Shown here: positions 43,322 to 52,759 of the stretch, piece by piece
Layout: each line of letters opens with the position of its first letter
How positions within the stretch are numbered: the stretch's first letter is position 1
From: Candidatus Streptomyces philanthi
Lineage (GTDB): Bacteria > Actinomycetota > Actinomycetes > Streptomycetales > Streptomycetaceae
Reading direction: 5' to 3'
Assembly: GCA_018114805.1 (NCBI GenBank)
Contig: CP073042.1
Span: forward strand, 4,464,001-4,528,000
Length of the DNA stretch: 64,000 nt
Position numbers and translations under genes: made by a program
Notes under the pieces: model-generated
Databases searched by the model: none
What the model saw: the letters and a program-made list of their open reading frames with translations, nothing else
Told to the model about the DNA's origin: nothing

Positions 43322-44458
43322 CTAGCGCTCGCGCTTGTAGAAGGGGAGCGCGACGACCTCGTACGGCTCGTGCGTCCCGCGGATGTCCACGGCCACGCCC
43401 TCGGTGCCCGGAGCGGCGTGCTCCGCGTCCACGTAGGCCATGGCGATCGGCTTGCCGAGGGTGGGCGAGGGGGCGCCGGAGGTGACCTCGCCGATCACCG
43501 TGCCGTCGGCGGCCACGACGGAGAACCCGGCGCGCGGCACCCGACGACCCGTGGCGACCAGCCCGACCAGCTTGCGCGGCGGGGCCTCGGCTGCCCGCTT
43601 GGCCACCCCCTCCAGCGGCTCGCGGCCGACGAAGCGGCCACCGTTGGTAGTCTTCTCGAACTTCACCATGCGGCCCAGTCCGGCGTCGAAGGGCGTGATC
43701 GCGGTGGTCAGCTCGTTGCCGTATAGCGGCATGCCCGCCTCAAGGCGCAGCGTGTCGCGGCAGGAGAGCCCGCACGGGATCAGCCCGACCGGCGCGCCCG
43801 CCTCGGTCAGCGCCTGCCACAGGGTCTCGGCGTCTCCCGGGGCGACGAACAGCTCGAAACCGTCCTCGCCTGTGTACCCGGTACGGGCGATGAGCGCCTG
43901 GACGCCGGCGACGGTGCCGGGCAGGCCCGCGTAGTACTTGAGCCCGTCCAGGTCGGCGTCGGTCAGCGACTTCAGGATGCCGGGGGACTCGGGGCCCTGG
44001 ACGGCGAGCAGCGCGTACGCGTCGCGGTCGTCGCGGACGGCGCCGTCGAAGCCGGCGGCGCGCTCGGTCAGCGCGTCCAGCACGGTCTGCGAGTTGGAGG
44101 CGTTGGCGACCACCAGGTACGTCTGGTCGGCCAGCCGGTAGACGATCAGGTCGTCCAGGATGCCGCCGTCGGCGTCGCAGATAATGGTGTAGCGGGCGCG
44201 GCCGACGGCCACCGAGGACAGGTTGCCGACAAGGGCGAGGTCGAGCGCCTCGGCGGCCTGCGGGCCGGTCAGCGTGATCTCACCCATGTGGGAGAGGTCG
44301 AACAGGCCGGCGCGGGTGCGGACGGCGACGTGCTCCTCGCGCTCACTGCCGTACCGCAGCGGCATGTCCCAGCCCGCGAAGTCGGTCATGGTGGCGCCGA
44401 GCGCGCGATGGGTCGCGTCGAGGGCGGTGCGGCGCGGAGAATCGGGCAGGCTGCTCAT
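43322..44458 (-). CDS. gcvT: Aminomethyltransferase (glycine cleavage T protein)
   Basis: 378 residues from ATG 44458. Transfers the methylene group from the H-protein aminomethyl arm to tetrahydrofolate. Features: FAGWDMPLRYGSEREEH, LFDLSHMGEI, ARTGYTGEDGFELFV and CRDTLRLEAGMPLYGNEL, which holds the folate-binding residues. First gene behind a tandem glycine riboswitch, so glycine induces gcvT-gcvH-glyA. gcvP is not in the window, as is usual in Streptomyces. Confidence 0.95.
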   Translation of the reverse strand: MSSLPDSPRRTALDATHRALGATMTDFAGWDMPLRYGSEREEHVAVRTRAGLFDLSHMGEITLTGPQAAEALDLALVGNLSSVAVGRARYTIICDADGGILDDLIVYRLADQTYLVVANASNSQTVLDALTERAAGFDGAVRDDRDAYALLAVQGPESPGILKSLTDADLDGLKYYAGLPGTVAGVQALIARTGYTGEDGFELFVAPGDAETLWQALTEAGAPVGLIPCGLSCRDTLRLEAGMPLYGNELTTAITPFDAGLGRMVKFEKTTNGGRFVGREPLEGVAKRAAEAPPRKLVGLVATGRRVPRAGFSVVAADGTVIGEVTSGAPSPTLGKPIAMAYVDAEHAAPGTEGVAVDIRGTHEPYEVVALPFYKRER

Positions 44459-44502
44459 CGGTGCGGACTCCCAGGGGGTGGGCAGGGCTGGCGAGGACAT
44501 CC

Positions 44503-44721
44503 TCCCCATCTGTCATCGGAACCTGAGAGGTTCGCCTTGACCCCCCGCGGAGCGGGGCAGGCTTGCACCTTGGGTGGAGCCGCGCGAACGGCTCGCTTTT
44601 CAGATCTGCCTCATCCACGCGGTATCGGGGCCTGAGAGATTCAAGGGAGGACTTGCTCCTTCGGCGTCCCGGGCGGCTAATCGAGCAGATCATCGCTGGT
44701 CCGGGAACTCTCCCGCATGGA
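44503..44721 (-). ncRNA. Tandem glycine riboswitch upstream of gcvT
   Basis: On the minus strand the leader contains two aptamer-like halves: GCGGGAGAGTTCC ... GCCGAAGGAGCAA ... CTCTCAGGC, then AAGGTGCAAGCC ... CCTCTCAGGTTCCGATGACA. These are the signature stems of glycine riboswitch aptamers, and the tandem arrangement gives glycine sensing. It ends about 45 bp before the gcvT ATG, so it is likely an ON switch for glycine breakdown. Confidence 0.9.
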
Positions 44722-44888
44722 TTCGAGCGGCCAGTATGCAGTTGCGCGCACATCATGACACGGACAGGCGAGCGATGGACCCCCGGTCCGGCACCCAAAT
44801 CTCCGGTGGGGCGTATTACCTCTTCTTTACACTCGGTGGACGCGGACCGTGGTGACCGCCGCCGTCATGCTCGGGGAGGACGATCACG

Positions 44889-45962
44889 TTGCAGGGTCAG
44901 GGCACGCAGGCGGGACAGTCAGGAACACCTCCAGTGACCGCGCCAGCCGCGCCGTCGCGGCAACGGGCGCGGGCGGCCGGGGAGCTGGTGCGGCCGGGCC
45001 GCGGCCCCCGGGTCCGCGACCTGCGCGCGGGCGGCCTGGCCCACGTCCAGCCGGCGGACCGGGCCCGTACGCGGCCCGGCGCGACGCTGACGGATTTAGC
45101 CGACCGCCCCACCGACGGCCGACCCCCTGCCGACCGCCCCACTACCGACCGGCCCGCGGCCGAGCACCTCTCGGCCGGTCCTCCGGTCAGCGAACGGCGC
45201 GCCGGGGGCTCGTCCGACGAGGAGCCCGCCGGTAGCCCCACGCCTCCGGAGCCAGCCGGCGACCCGGCCCCGCGTGCGCCCGACGGCGGCGGCCACCTCC
45301 CGCGGGCACGCGCCGCCGGCGCCCCAGCGCGACCGCCTGCCCCGGCCGCCGCGTCGGCCCTGTCAGACCCGCCCGTGGCAGCCGTGGCGGCCACCCCGCC
45401 GACCGGGGTGCGCGAGCTGCGCTACGCCGCCGGCGACCTGGTCGTCGTCTCCGGCCTGCCGGGCAGCGGGAAGAGCACCCTGATCCGCCGCGTGGTGCCG
45501 ACCCGGGACGCGCAGGACCGGCCGGTGCGGCGGGTCGACTCGCAGGACGCCAGGGACCGCTGGGAGCGCCGGATGCCGCCGTGGCTGGCCTACTCCGCCT
45601 ACCGGCCGCTGGTGCGCCTGGCGCACTACGCGGGGTTGCGCCGCGCCGTGCGCTCCGGCGACAGCGTCGTCGTCCACGACTGCGGCACCATGCCGTGGGT
45701 ACGCCGCTGGCTGGCCCGCTGCGCGCGGCGTCGCGGCGTCGCCCTCCACCTGGTCCTGCTGGACGTGCCGCCGCGCCTGGCCCTGGCCGGACAGGCCGCG
45801 CGGGGCCGCGGGGTCACCCTGTACGCTTTCGGCCGCCACCGCGCCGCGGTCGGTCGGCTGCGCGCGGAGGCGCTCGCGGGGACCCCGCCGGCCGGCTGCG
45901 CGTCGGCGGTCCTGCTGGACCGCACGGCGTCCGGGGCGCTGGCCGACATCGGGTTCGACTAG
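44889..45962 (+). CDS. AAA-family P-loop kinase-like protein
   Basis: 357 residues if started at TTG 44889. The first 170 are Pro/Ala/Arg-rich and disordered, so the true start may be later (GTG at 44935 is one option). A P-loop kinase domain follows: LVVVSGLPGSGKSTLIRRVV (Walker A about residues 190-197), VVVHDCGTMPWVRRWL and LHLVLLDVPP. Orthologues sit beside gcvT in other Streptomyces; function unknown. Divergent from the riboswitch operon. Confidence 0.7.
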   Translation: MQGQGTQAGQSGTPPVTAPAAPSRQRARAAGELVRPGRGPRVRDLRAGGLAHVQPADRARTRPGATLTDLADRPTDGRPPADRPTTDRPAAEHLSAGPPVSERRAGGSSDEEPAGSPTPPEPAGDPAPRAPDGGGHLPRARAAGAPARPPAPAAASALSDPPVAAVAATPPTGVRELRYAAGDLVVVSGLPGSGKSTLIRRVVPTRDAQDRPVRRVDSQDARDRWERRMPPWLAYSAYRPLVRLAHYAGLRRAVRSGDSVVVHDCGTMPWVRRWLARCARRRGVALHLVLLDVPPRLALAGQAARGRGVTLYAFGRHRAAVGRLRAEALAGTPPAGCASAVLLDRTASGALADIGFD

Positions 45963-46226
45963 ACCCGCCCGCTGGGCCCGTCCACTGGGCCCGCCCGCGT
46001 TCGCGCCCGCGCGGCGAGCGCGGCTCGGCGCGCGGGGTACGGGACGCCCTGGAGACACAACGAGGCACCAAACCTCCGCGCGCCCGACGGGGCGCCGGCG
46101 CGGGAGCCGGTGGGTGGGCGCCCGTGAAGGGCGCCGTGCGCCGGGCGGGCGGTGGCCCGCGGGAGCGGGCGCGGACGCAGCCTTTAGGGTGCGTAGGCAG
46201 GTCGGACGAGACGGTGGTTGGACGAG

Positions 46227-47018
46227 ATGAGCATCCCTGAGCGACACGAAACCTCCCCGGCTGTCGGCGGTTTCCCGTGCAACGAGCTCGAAGAAGTGCT
46301 GGCTGCCTCGCTCGCGCTGGGCCCGGACGGACAACAGCGGACGGGCGCGAGCGCCCGCGTCGTCGAGGTACTCGGGCGCAGCCTGATATGGGTGCCGCTG
46401 CCGCGCGGCGGTGGCCCGGACAGCACCGAGTTGGACCTCGCCACCATCGAACTGGACGGCGCCGCGTGCACTCCGGTCTTCAGCTCTGAGGCGCAGTTTC
46501 ACGCGCTCACCGGCGGCCAGATGTCCTTCACCGTCGCACCGGCCGTCGAGTTCGCCCGCGGGCTGCCCCCGCAGGTGGGCATCGTTGTGAACCCGGGCGG
46601 CGCGGTCGGCGTGCCGCTCCCGACGCTCGCCGTCGCCGAACTGTGCCGCGCCGGCCGCACCCCCCTGGACGGGGCCGCATCGGGCGGTCGGGTGCTGCTC
46701 TACGAGCCCGACTGGCAGGTCGAGCCGGTCGACTTCCTGGCCGCGGCCGGCATCGAGTTCACCGCCACGCCCGGCGTGCGGACCGCGCGCCGGGCCCTGG
46801 CCAGCGTCGAGGGCCAGCCCCCGGCCCTGTTCGTCGGCGTCGAGGTCGACCGCCCCGACCCGCAGGCCCGCGCCCTGGTCCTGGACGCGCTCGGCCGGGC
46901 GCTCGGCGCGGTTCCGGTGGCCTGGCCGGTGCAGCTCGTACTGCTGGACATCGCCCAGGACCCGGTGGCGGACTGGATGCTGGGGCGGGTGCGACCGTTC
47001 TTCGACCGGGACGTATGA
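46227..47018 (+). CDS. SseB-family protein (enhanced serine sensitivity B)
   Basis: 263 residues from ATG 46227. An N-terminal SseB domain (VEVLGRSLIWVPLPRGGG, FSSEAQFHALTGGQMSF, NPGGAVGVPLPTLAVAEL) is followed by the C-terminal SseB domain (FVGVEVDRPDPQARALVLDA) and ends PFFDRDV. The family is linked to serine sensitivity in E. coli, which fits its place beside sdaA/glyA, but no mechanism is known. Confidence 0.82.
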   Translation: MSIPERHETSPAVGGFPCNELEEVLAASLALGPDGQQRTGASARVVEVLGRSLIWVPLPRGGGPDSTELDLATIELDGAACTPVFSSEAQFHALTGGQMSFTVAPAVEFARGLPPQVGIVVNPGGAVGVPLPTLAVAELCRAGRTPLDGAASGGRVLLYEPDWQVEPVDFLAAAGIEFTATPGVRTARRALASVEGQPPALFVGVEVDRPDPQARALVLDALGRALGAVPVAWPVQLVLLDIAQDPVADWMLGRVRPFFDRDV

Positions 47019-47121
47019 CGTCGTGCGGGAGCTGTCGAGGGGGACTCGTAAGCTGGTTGGATGACCGGGCGGGGCGTGCGACGGCGCCCCGGACATCGGC
47101 CGACAGAAGGGGCGTAACCAG

Positions 47122-47945
47122 GTGAGCGCGGGCGCGGACAGGGGGTGCGCAGCGACTCGTATCTCGGCGGTGGCGGGCGAGGCGGGACGGGTGTCGAGGA
47201 GGCGCTGGGGCAGGTCTCCCCGGGACGCTTCGACGCGTACGAGCGCCTCCTGCACGCCCTCGTCGAGGGCCAGGTGTGGATGCTCCTGTGGCACGGCCAG
47301 CCGGGATCGCCCGACGCCCAGTACGGGAACATGGACATCGACGGCCTCGGCTACGCGCCGTGCGTGACCTCCGTGCAGGAGCTGGCCGCCAGCGGCTGGC
47401 ACCGCTCCCACGAGGTGGTCACCGGCCGGCAGGTCGCCGCCGCGCTCTTCCCCGAGCGCTGGGGCCTGTGGCTCAACCCGCACGCCCCCGGTGGCGGCGT
47501 CGGCGTCCCCTGGGCCGACCTGCGGCGCGTGGCGGGCGGCCTGGACCGACTGCCCGCGGGACCGCTGCGGCTGAGCGAACCCACGGTGGAGATGCACCAG
47601 TTCTACGCCCTGCTCGGGCAGCACGCGCACCGCATGCCCGCGGTGCGCTCGCTGCGCCGCGCCTTGGTGCAGCCCGCGCTCGGCAGCCCCTACCTGGCCA
47701 TCGGCCTTGAGCTGTACGACAAGAGCCAACAGGCCGTGGAGTCCGTGCGGTTGATGATGCGTCAGGCCGTCGGGGTGGTGCCCGACGGGCTGCCGGTCTC
47801 CACGGTCGCGATGGCCGACGCGTACGACCCGGTGGCGATGTGGATGCAGGCCAACAGCCGCCCCTTCTTCGACCGCGACCTCTACGGACCGACGCCCGCG
47901 CCCACGGCCGGATACGGCTACCCGCCGCAACCCCAGCCGTACTGA
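47122..47945 (+). CDS. Second SseB-family protein
   Basis: About 265 residues. The body has QVWMLLWHGQPGSPDAQYGN, FPERWGLWLNPHAPGGGVGV, LAIGLELYDKSQQAVESVRL and NSRPFFDRD, a paralogue of the preceding gene; a Pro/Gln-rich tail follows. GTG 47122 has GAAGGGG about 9 nt upstream but its frame runs out; the coding frame begins at 47145. A one-base error in the G-run near 47138-47142, or a later start, would explain this. Confidence 0.75.
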
Positions 47946-48739
47946 GCGCACTGGCCGCCGGCTGCCCCGGCCCGTGGCCCGCGCCCGTAGCCCCCGCCCG
48001 CCGCACCCGGCCCGGCACGCCGCCGCACCCCATCCAGCCCCCGCCGCCTCCCGTTCGGCCCTCGCCGCACCCCGTTCGGCGCCCCGCCGCGCTCCGCACG
48101 GTGCCCCGCTGGGCCCCGGGTGGTGCCCCGGCGCACACAGCGTGTTGCCCCGTCGTCGTCGGCCACATCTCGCGGTGACCCGCCATGGTTGCGGGAACGC
48201 GCCAATCTCGGGCGGTGCGTCGGGCGCGCTCCAGGGAGCGCGTCCCTCCACTCGGCGCGGGCGGCCGTCGCTGGCCACAACCCCTGTTCGCGGGTGGGTA
48301 ATCGGACAACTGCGCCCCGCTCATCCGGCTCCACTGTTCCGATAACGGAACCTTCCTGGCCACATCACAGTTGCGCATCCATTACCGATGAGGTCTGGCG
48401 GGTGATCGCGGCAGCGTTGAAGACTCCCGCTCCAAGGGACGTGTGGCGCGTCACACGGCCCGAACGAGTGACGCGCCGCGGGTGAACTTCCCGGTCCGTC
48501 CGCACTCTTCGCGCCGAGCCCGTGTCAACGTTCTCGCGCTTGGCCGCACTCAGGCCGCGAGGGCGGATCTCGCTTCGCAGCTCTCGCACCATCAGCGGTA
48601 CCCGCACGCCAGGTTCAGCCCATTTGCACCAGCTCAGCAGCTTTTGCTCTACCAGCTTTTGCTCCAACTGATGTGAACCAGCTGCTACAGCGGCGGTCGT
48701 GGGCCGGTCACCACCCGGCCGAGAGGGGTCCCCACCACG
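47946..48739. other. Intergenic region before the oligopeptide transporter
   Basis: 794 bp without a supportable gene. The first 250 bp are very GC-rich; the rest is more balanced. Two copies of CAGCTTTTGCTC (48638-48649 and 48653-48664, period 15) lie about 80-100 bp upstream of the first permease and could be a regulator site or part of the promoter. Confidence 0.45.
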
Positions 48740-49747
48740 ATGACGGCACCACTGCACGACACGAGCGCGGCCGAGACCGCGGCTGCCGACGTCGCGGCCG
48801 ACGCCCCGGCCAAGGAGATCGCGGGCCGTTCGCCCGCCCAGATCGCCTGGGTGCGACTGAAGCGGGACAAGCTGGCGTTGGCCGGCGGCAGCTTCGTGCT
48901 GCTCCTGATCATCGTCGCGATCTTCGCCCCGCTGATCGTGAGCTGGTTCGGCCACCCGCCCAACGAGTTCCACGACGGCCCGGAGACGGTCGACGCCCTG
49001 CTCGGCGGCCAACCGGTCGGCGACTGGGGCGGCATGAGCAAGGACTTCCTGTTCGGCGTCGAACCGGTCAACGGCCGCGACACCTTCAGCCGCGTGGTCT
49101 ACGGCACCCGCATCTCGCTGATCGTGGCCTTCCTCTCGGCCCTCTTCGCCGTCCTGCTCGGCACCGTCTTCGGCATCATCGCCGGCTACTTCGGCGGTGT
49201 CATCGACACGATCATCAGCCGCACCATGGACCTGCTGCTCGCCTTCCCGCAGCTCCTGTTCATCCTGGCGCTGGTCTCCGTCGTGCCCAGCGAGCTGTGG
49301 GGACTGAGCGGCTCGGGTGTCCGCATGGGCGTGTTGATCGTGGTGATCGGCTTCTTCGGCTGGCCCTACGTGGGACGCATCGTGCGCGGCCAGACGCTGT
49401 CGCTGCGCGAGCGCGAGTACGTGGAGGCGGCGCAGAGCCTCGGCGCCGGCCGCCGCTACATCCTGTTCCGGGAACTGCTGCCCAACCTGGTCGCGCCGAT
49501 CACGGTCTACATGACCCTGATGATCCCGGCCAACATCCTCACCGAGGCCGCGCTGAGCTTCCTGGGCGCGGGCGTCAAGCCGCCCACCGCCTCGTGGGGT
49601 CAGATGCTGTCGACGGCGGTGCGCACGTACGAGATCGCGCCCATGTTCATGATCTTCCCCGGGCTGGCCATCTTCGTGACCGTGCTGGCCTTCAACCTCC
49701 TGGGTGACGGCGTCCGGGACGCCCTCGATCCGAAGCGGAACCGCTGA
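48740..49747 (+). CDS. Oligopeptide ABC transporter permease (DppC/OppC type)
   Basis: 335 residues from ATG 48740 (GAGAGGGG upstream). Six hydrophobic segments and the permease EAA loop EYVEAAQSLGAGRRYILFRE that contacts the ATPase. An N-terminal OppC_N segment (VRLKRDKLALAGGSFVLLL) is present. First gene of a five-gene operon (permease, binding protein, permease, two ATPases). The order differs from classical dppABCDF in that this permease precedes the binding protein. Confidence 0.88.
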   Translation: MTAPLHDTSAAETAAADVAADAPAKEIAGRSPAQIAWVRLKRDKLALAGGSFVLLLIIVAIFAPLIVSWFGHPPNEFHDGPETVDALLGGQPVGDWGGMSKDFLFGVEPVNGRDTFSRVVYGTRISLIVAFLSALFAVLLGTVFGIIAGYFGGVIDTIISRTMDLLLAFPQLLFILALVSVVPSELWGLSGSGVRMGVLIVVIGFFGWPYVGRIVRGQTLSLREREYVEAAQSLGAGRRYILFRELLPNLVAPITVYMTLMIPANILTEAALSFLGAGVKPPTASWGQMLSTAVRTYEIAPMFMIFPGLAIFVTVLAFNLLGDGVRDALDPKRNR

Positions 49748-49837
49748 CTCCGTCGCTCCACGCCGGCCCATTCCGCTCCATCGGCAGTCCCACCACGCAA
49801 GCCAAAGAAACGTCACCACCACGGAGGTTGCGAGATC

Positions 49838-51607
49838 GTGACAACCCATCGCACATCGAAGCGCAGACTGGCCGCCGGGTCGGCCGTCGTCGTCGCGGCT
49901 CTGTTGACCACCGCCGGCTGCGGGGGCGGTGACGACAAGGGCAAGGGCGGCGGCCCGGGCTTCAACGCCGCACAGAACAAGATCGCCAACCCGTCGGACA
50001 AGAAGGGCGGCACGCTCAAGTTCATCGGGACCCAGGACGCCGACTCCTGGGACCCGCAGCGCGGCTACTACGGCTTCGTCTGGGACTACGCCCGCTACTA
50101 CACCCGCCAGCTGATCACCTACAAGCCGGCCCCTGGCAAGGAGAGCCAGGAACTGGTGCCGGACATGGCCACCGCCGCGGCCCACATCACCGAGGGCGGC
50201 AAGCGGTACGAGTACACCCTGCGGCCCGGCCTGACCTGGCAGGACGGCAAGCCGATCACGTCCAAGGACATCAAGTACGGCATCGAGCGGATCTGGGCCC
50301 AGGACGTGCTGTCCGGCGGCCCGATCTACCTCAAGGACACGCTCGACCCCAAGGGCGAGTACAAGGGCCCGTACAAGGACAGGCACCCCGAGAAGCTGGG
50401 CCTGAAGGCCATCGAGACGCCGGACGACAAGACCATCGTCTTCAAGCTGCCCCGGCCCAACGGTGACTTCGAGCAGATGCTTGCCATGCCGGCCGCGTCG
50501 CCGGTCCGCCAGGACAAGGACACCGGCTCGCGCTACGGTCAGAAGCCGTTCTCCTCGGGCCCGTACCAGTGGGTGTCCTACGAGCCCAACAAGTCCATGG
50601 TGCTTACCCGCAACCCCCACTGGAAGAAGTCCTCGGACCCGATCCGCAAGGCCCTTCCGGACAAGGTCACGCTGTCGCTCATCACCAACTCCGACGAGAT
50701 GGACAAGCGCCTGATCAACGGCGACTACGACGTCGACCTGAACGCGACGGGCGTCGGCCAGGCCGGCCGCGTGGAGGCCCTGCGCAAGCACAAGGGCAAC
50801 ATCGACAACCCGATGACCGGGTTCATCCGGTACGCGGTCTTCCCGCAGACGGTCAAGCCGTTCGACAAGATCGAGTGCCGCAAGGCCGTCATCTACGGCG
50901 CCAACAAGAAGTCGTTGCAGACCGCCCGCGGTGGCCCGCAGGCCGGTGGCGACATCGCCACCAACATGCTGCCGCCGGTCGTCAAGGGCTCGGACCCGAA
51001 GTACGATCCGTACGGCGCGTTGGAGGACGGCGGTGCCCCGAACACCGCCAAGGCCAAGGAAGCGCTGAATAAGTGCGGCCACCCGAACGGCTTCAAGACC
51101 ACCATCGCGGTGCGCAACAACAAGCCGGTCGAGGTCGCCACCGCCGAGTCGCTCCAGGCGTCGCTGAAGAAGATCGGCATCCAGGCCGCCATCGAGCAGT
51201 ACGATGGCTCGCAGACCGCCGGCATCATCGGCAACCCGGCCTACGTCAAGAAGCACAACTTCGGCATCATCATCATGGGTTGGGGCCCGGACTTCCCGAC
51301 TGGCCAGGGCTTCTCGCAGCCGCTCGTCCACAGCAAGTACATCCTGGACAACGGCAACAACAACTACAGCATGCTGAGCGACCCGAAGATCGACGCCAAG
51401 TTCACGCAGGCGCAGTCCGAGCTGGACGACGACAAGGCGGCCACGATCTACGCCGAGATGAACAAGATGGTCTCGGAGCACGCCGTCTACCTGCCGTTCG
51501 TGTTCGAGAAGAACATCATCTGGCGCAGCAGCCGGCTCACCAACGTCTACACGGCCGACTCCTTCAACGGCCGCTACGACTACCAGGCGCTGGGCGTCGT
51601 CAAATGA
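49838..51607 (+). CDS. Peptide-binding lipoprotein of the ABC transporter
   Basis: 589 residues from GTG 49838 (GGAGG upstream). Signal peptide with lipobox TTAGC, lipid-anchored Cys28, then a Gly/Asp/Lys linker. The mature part is an SBP_bac_5 protein: GGTLKFIGTQDADSWDPQRG, LRPGLTWQDGKPITSKDIKY, FKLPRPNGDFEQMLAMPAAS and VPLPFV-like VYLPFVFEKNIIWRSS. It delivers peptides to the permease pair encoded on either side. Confidence 0.88.
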   Translation: MTTHRTSKRRLAAGSAVVVAALLTTAGCGGGDDKGKGGGPGFNAAQNKIANPSDKKGGTLKFIGTQDADSWDPQRGYYGFVWDYARYYTRQLITYKPAPGKESQELVPDMATAAAHITEGGKRYEYTLRPGLTWQDGKPITSKDIKYGIERIWAQDVLSGGPIYLKDTLDPKGEYKGPYKDRHPEKLGLKAIETPDDKTIVFKLPRPNGDFEQMLAMPAASPVRQDKDTGSRYGQKPFSSGPYQWVSYEPNKSMVLTRNPHWKKSSDPIRKALPDKVTLSLITNSDEMDKRLINGDYDVDLNATGVGQAGRVEALRKHKGNIDNPMTGFIRYAVFPQTVKPFDKIECRKAVIYGANKKSLQTARGGPQAGGDIATNMLPPVVKGSDPKYDPYGALEDGGAPNTAKAKEALNKCGHPNGFKTTIAVRNNKPVEVATAESLQASLKKIGIQAAIEQYDGSQTAGIIGNPAYVKKHNFGIIIMGWGPDFPTGQGFSQPLVHSKYILDNGNNNYSMLSDPKIDAKFTQAQSELDDDKAATIYAEMNKMVSEHAVYLPFVFEKNIIWRSSRLTNVYTADSFNGRYDYQALGVVK

Positions 51608-51699
51608 TCACCACCACCCGTATCCGCAGGTCTGGTGTGAGGCCAGCCGCATCCCGGCGCACCCGCCGCTAGGCACGAAGGGCAGGTGATGGCCGCGTT

Positions 51700-51746
51700 C
51701 CGCGGCGGGGAACCACCGGACGAACTCCGGTGGTTCCCCGCCGCGG
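51700..51746. terminator. Perfect 21-bp stem-loop between binding-protein and permease genes
   Basis: Arms 51700-51720 and 51726-51746 are exact reverse complements with a 5-nt loop, 92 bp after the binding-protein stop. Such hairpins usually protect the upstream mRNA and reduce read-through so that the binding protein exceeds its permease. The following permease starts 15 bp later. Confidence 0.75.
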
Positions 51747-51760
51747 CCGGGCCGAAAGCA

Positions 51761-52759
51761 GTGCTCGTATACCTCATCCGGCGGCTGTTCGCCGTCGTCC
51801 TGACGCTGATGGTCGTCATCCTGGTGACCTTCGGCATCTTCTTCATCATCCCGAAGTGGACCGGCGTCGACCCGGCGACGATGTACGTCGGCAAGCAGTC
51901 CGACGCCCAGGCCATCGAGGCCATCCGCCAGAAGCTCGGGCTCGACGACCCGATCGTGGTCCAGTTCTGGGAGTTCCTGCGCGGCCTGTTCATGGGGCGC
52001 GACTACACCAGCGGCACCGACAGCGTGCACTGTGACGCACCGTGCTTCGGGTACTCGTTCAAGAACGAGCAGCTCATCTGGCCGGTGCTGACCGACCGCC
52101 TGCCGGTCACCCTCGGCCTCGCCGGCGGCGCGGCCCTGCTGTGGGTGCTCGGTGGCGTGGCCACCGGCATCGTCTCGGCGCTCAAGCGCGGCTCGATCTG
52201 GGACCGCTCGGCCATGACCGTCGCCCTGGCGGGCGTCTCGCTCCCGATCTACTTCACCGGCGTCGTCTCGCTGGCGATCTTCTCGTACCAGCTCGACTGG
52301 GTGAGCAACGAGTACACCGAATTCGGCACCGACCCCGTGAAGTGGTTCAGCGGCATGATCCTGCCCTGGGTCACGCTCGCCTTCCTGTACGCGGCCATGT
52401 ACGCCAGACTCACCCGGGCCACCATGCTCGAAGTGCTCGGTGAGGACTACATCCGCACCGCGCGCGCCAAGGGGCTGCGCGAACCGGTGGTCATCGGCAA
52501 GCACGCGATGCGTTCCACGATGACGCCGGTGCTCACCATCCTCGGCATGGACCTGGGCGCGCTGGTCGGCGGGGCCATCCTCACCGAGACCACGTTCAGC
52601 CTCCCGGGCCTTGGCCAGTCCGCGGTGCGGGCGATCAACGAACGCGACCTGCCGCTCATCCTGGGCGTCACGCTGATCACGGCGGGCGCCGTCGTCATCG
52701 CCAACCTCATCGTGGACCTCTTGTACGCTGTGATCGACCCCCGAGTGAGGCTCTCATGA
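51761..52759 (+). CDS. Oligopeptide ABC transporter permease (DppB/OppB type)
   Basis: 332 residues from GTG 51761, chosen because everything upstream in frame is the hairpin. It begins VYLIRRLFAVVLTLMVVILV, the typical OppB first helix, and has the EAA loop EVLGEDYIRTARAKGLREPV. It pairs with the permease at 48740. The stop overlaps the ATPase start (ATGA). No strong ribosome site is seen, so it may depend on transcript processing. Confidence 0.85.
   Translation: MLVYLIRRLFAVVLTLMVVILVTFGIFFIIPKWTGVDPATMYVGKQSDAQAIEAIRQKLGLDDPIVVQFWEFLRGLFMGRDYTSGTDSVHCDAPCFGYSFKNEQLIWPVLTDRLPVTLGLAGGAALLWVLGGVATGIVSALKRGSIWDRSAMTVALAGVSLPIYFTGVVSLAIFSYQLDWVSNEYTEFGTDPVKWFSGMILPWVTLAFLYAAMYARLTRATMLEVLGEDYIRTARAKGLREPVVIGKHAMRSTMTPVLTILGMDLGALVGGAILTETTFSLPGLGQSAVRAINERDLPLILGVTLITAGAVVIANLIVDLLYAVIDPRVRLS

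Noticed and set aside
45363..48278. Very long minus-strand open frame across SseB genes
   Set aside because: A shadow of high-GC third positions: low-complexity Arg/Gly/Pro translation, opposite to clear SseB coding.
48140..48680. A gene in the region upstream of the transporter
   Set aside because: Only short or opposed frames without ribosome sites or family resemblance; treated as intergenic.
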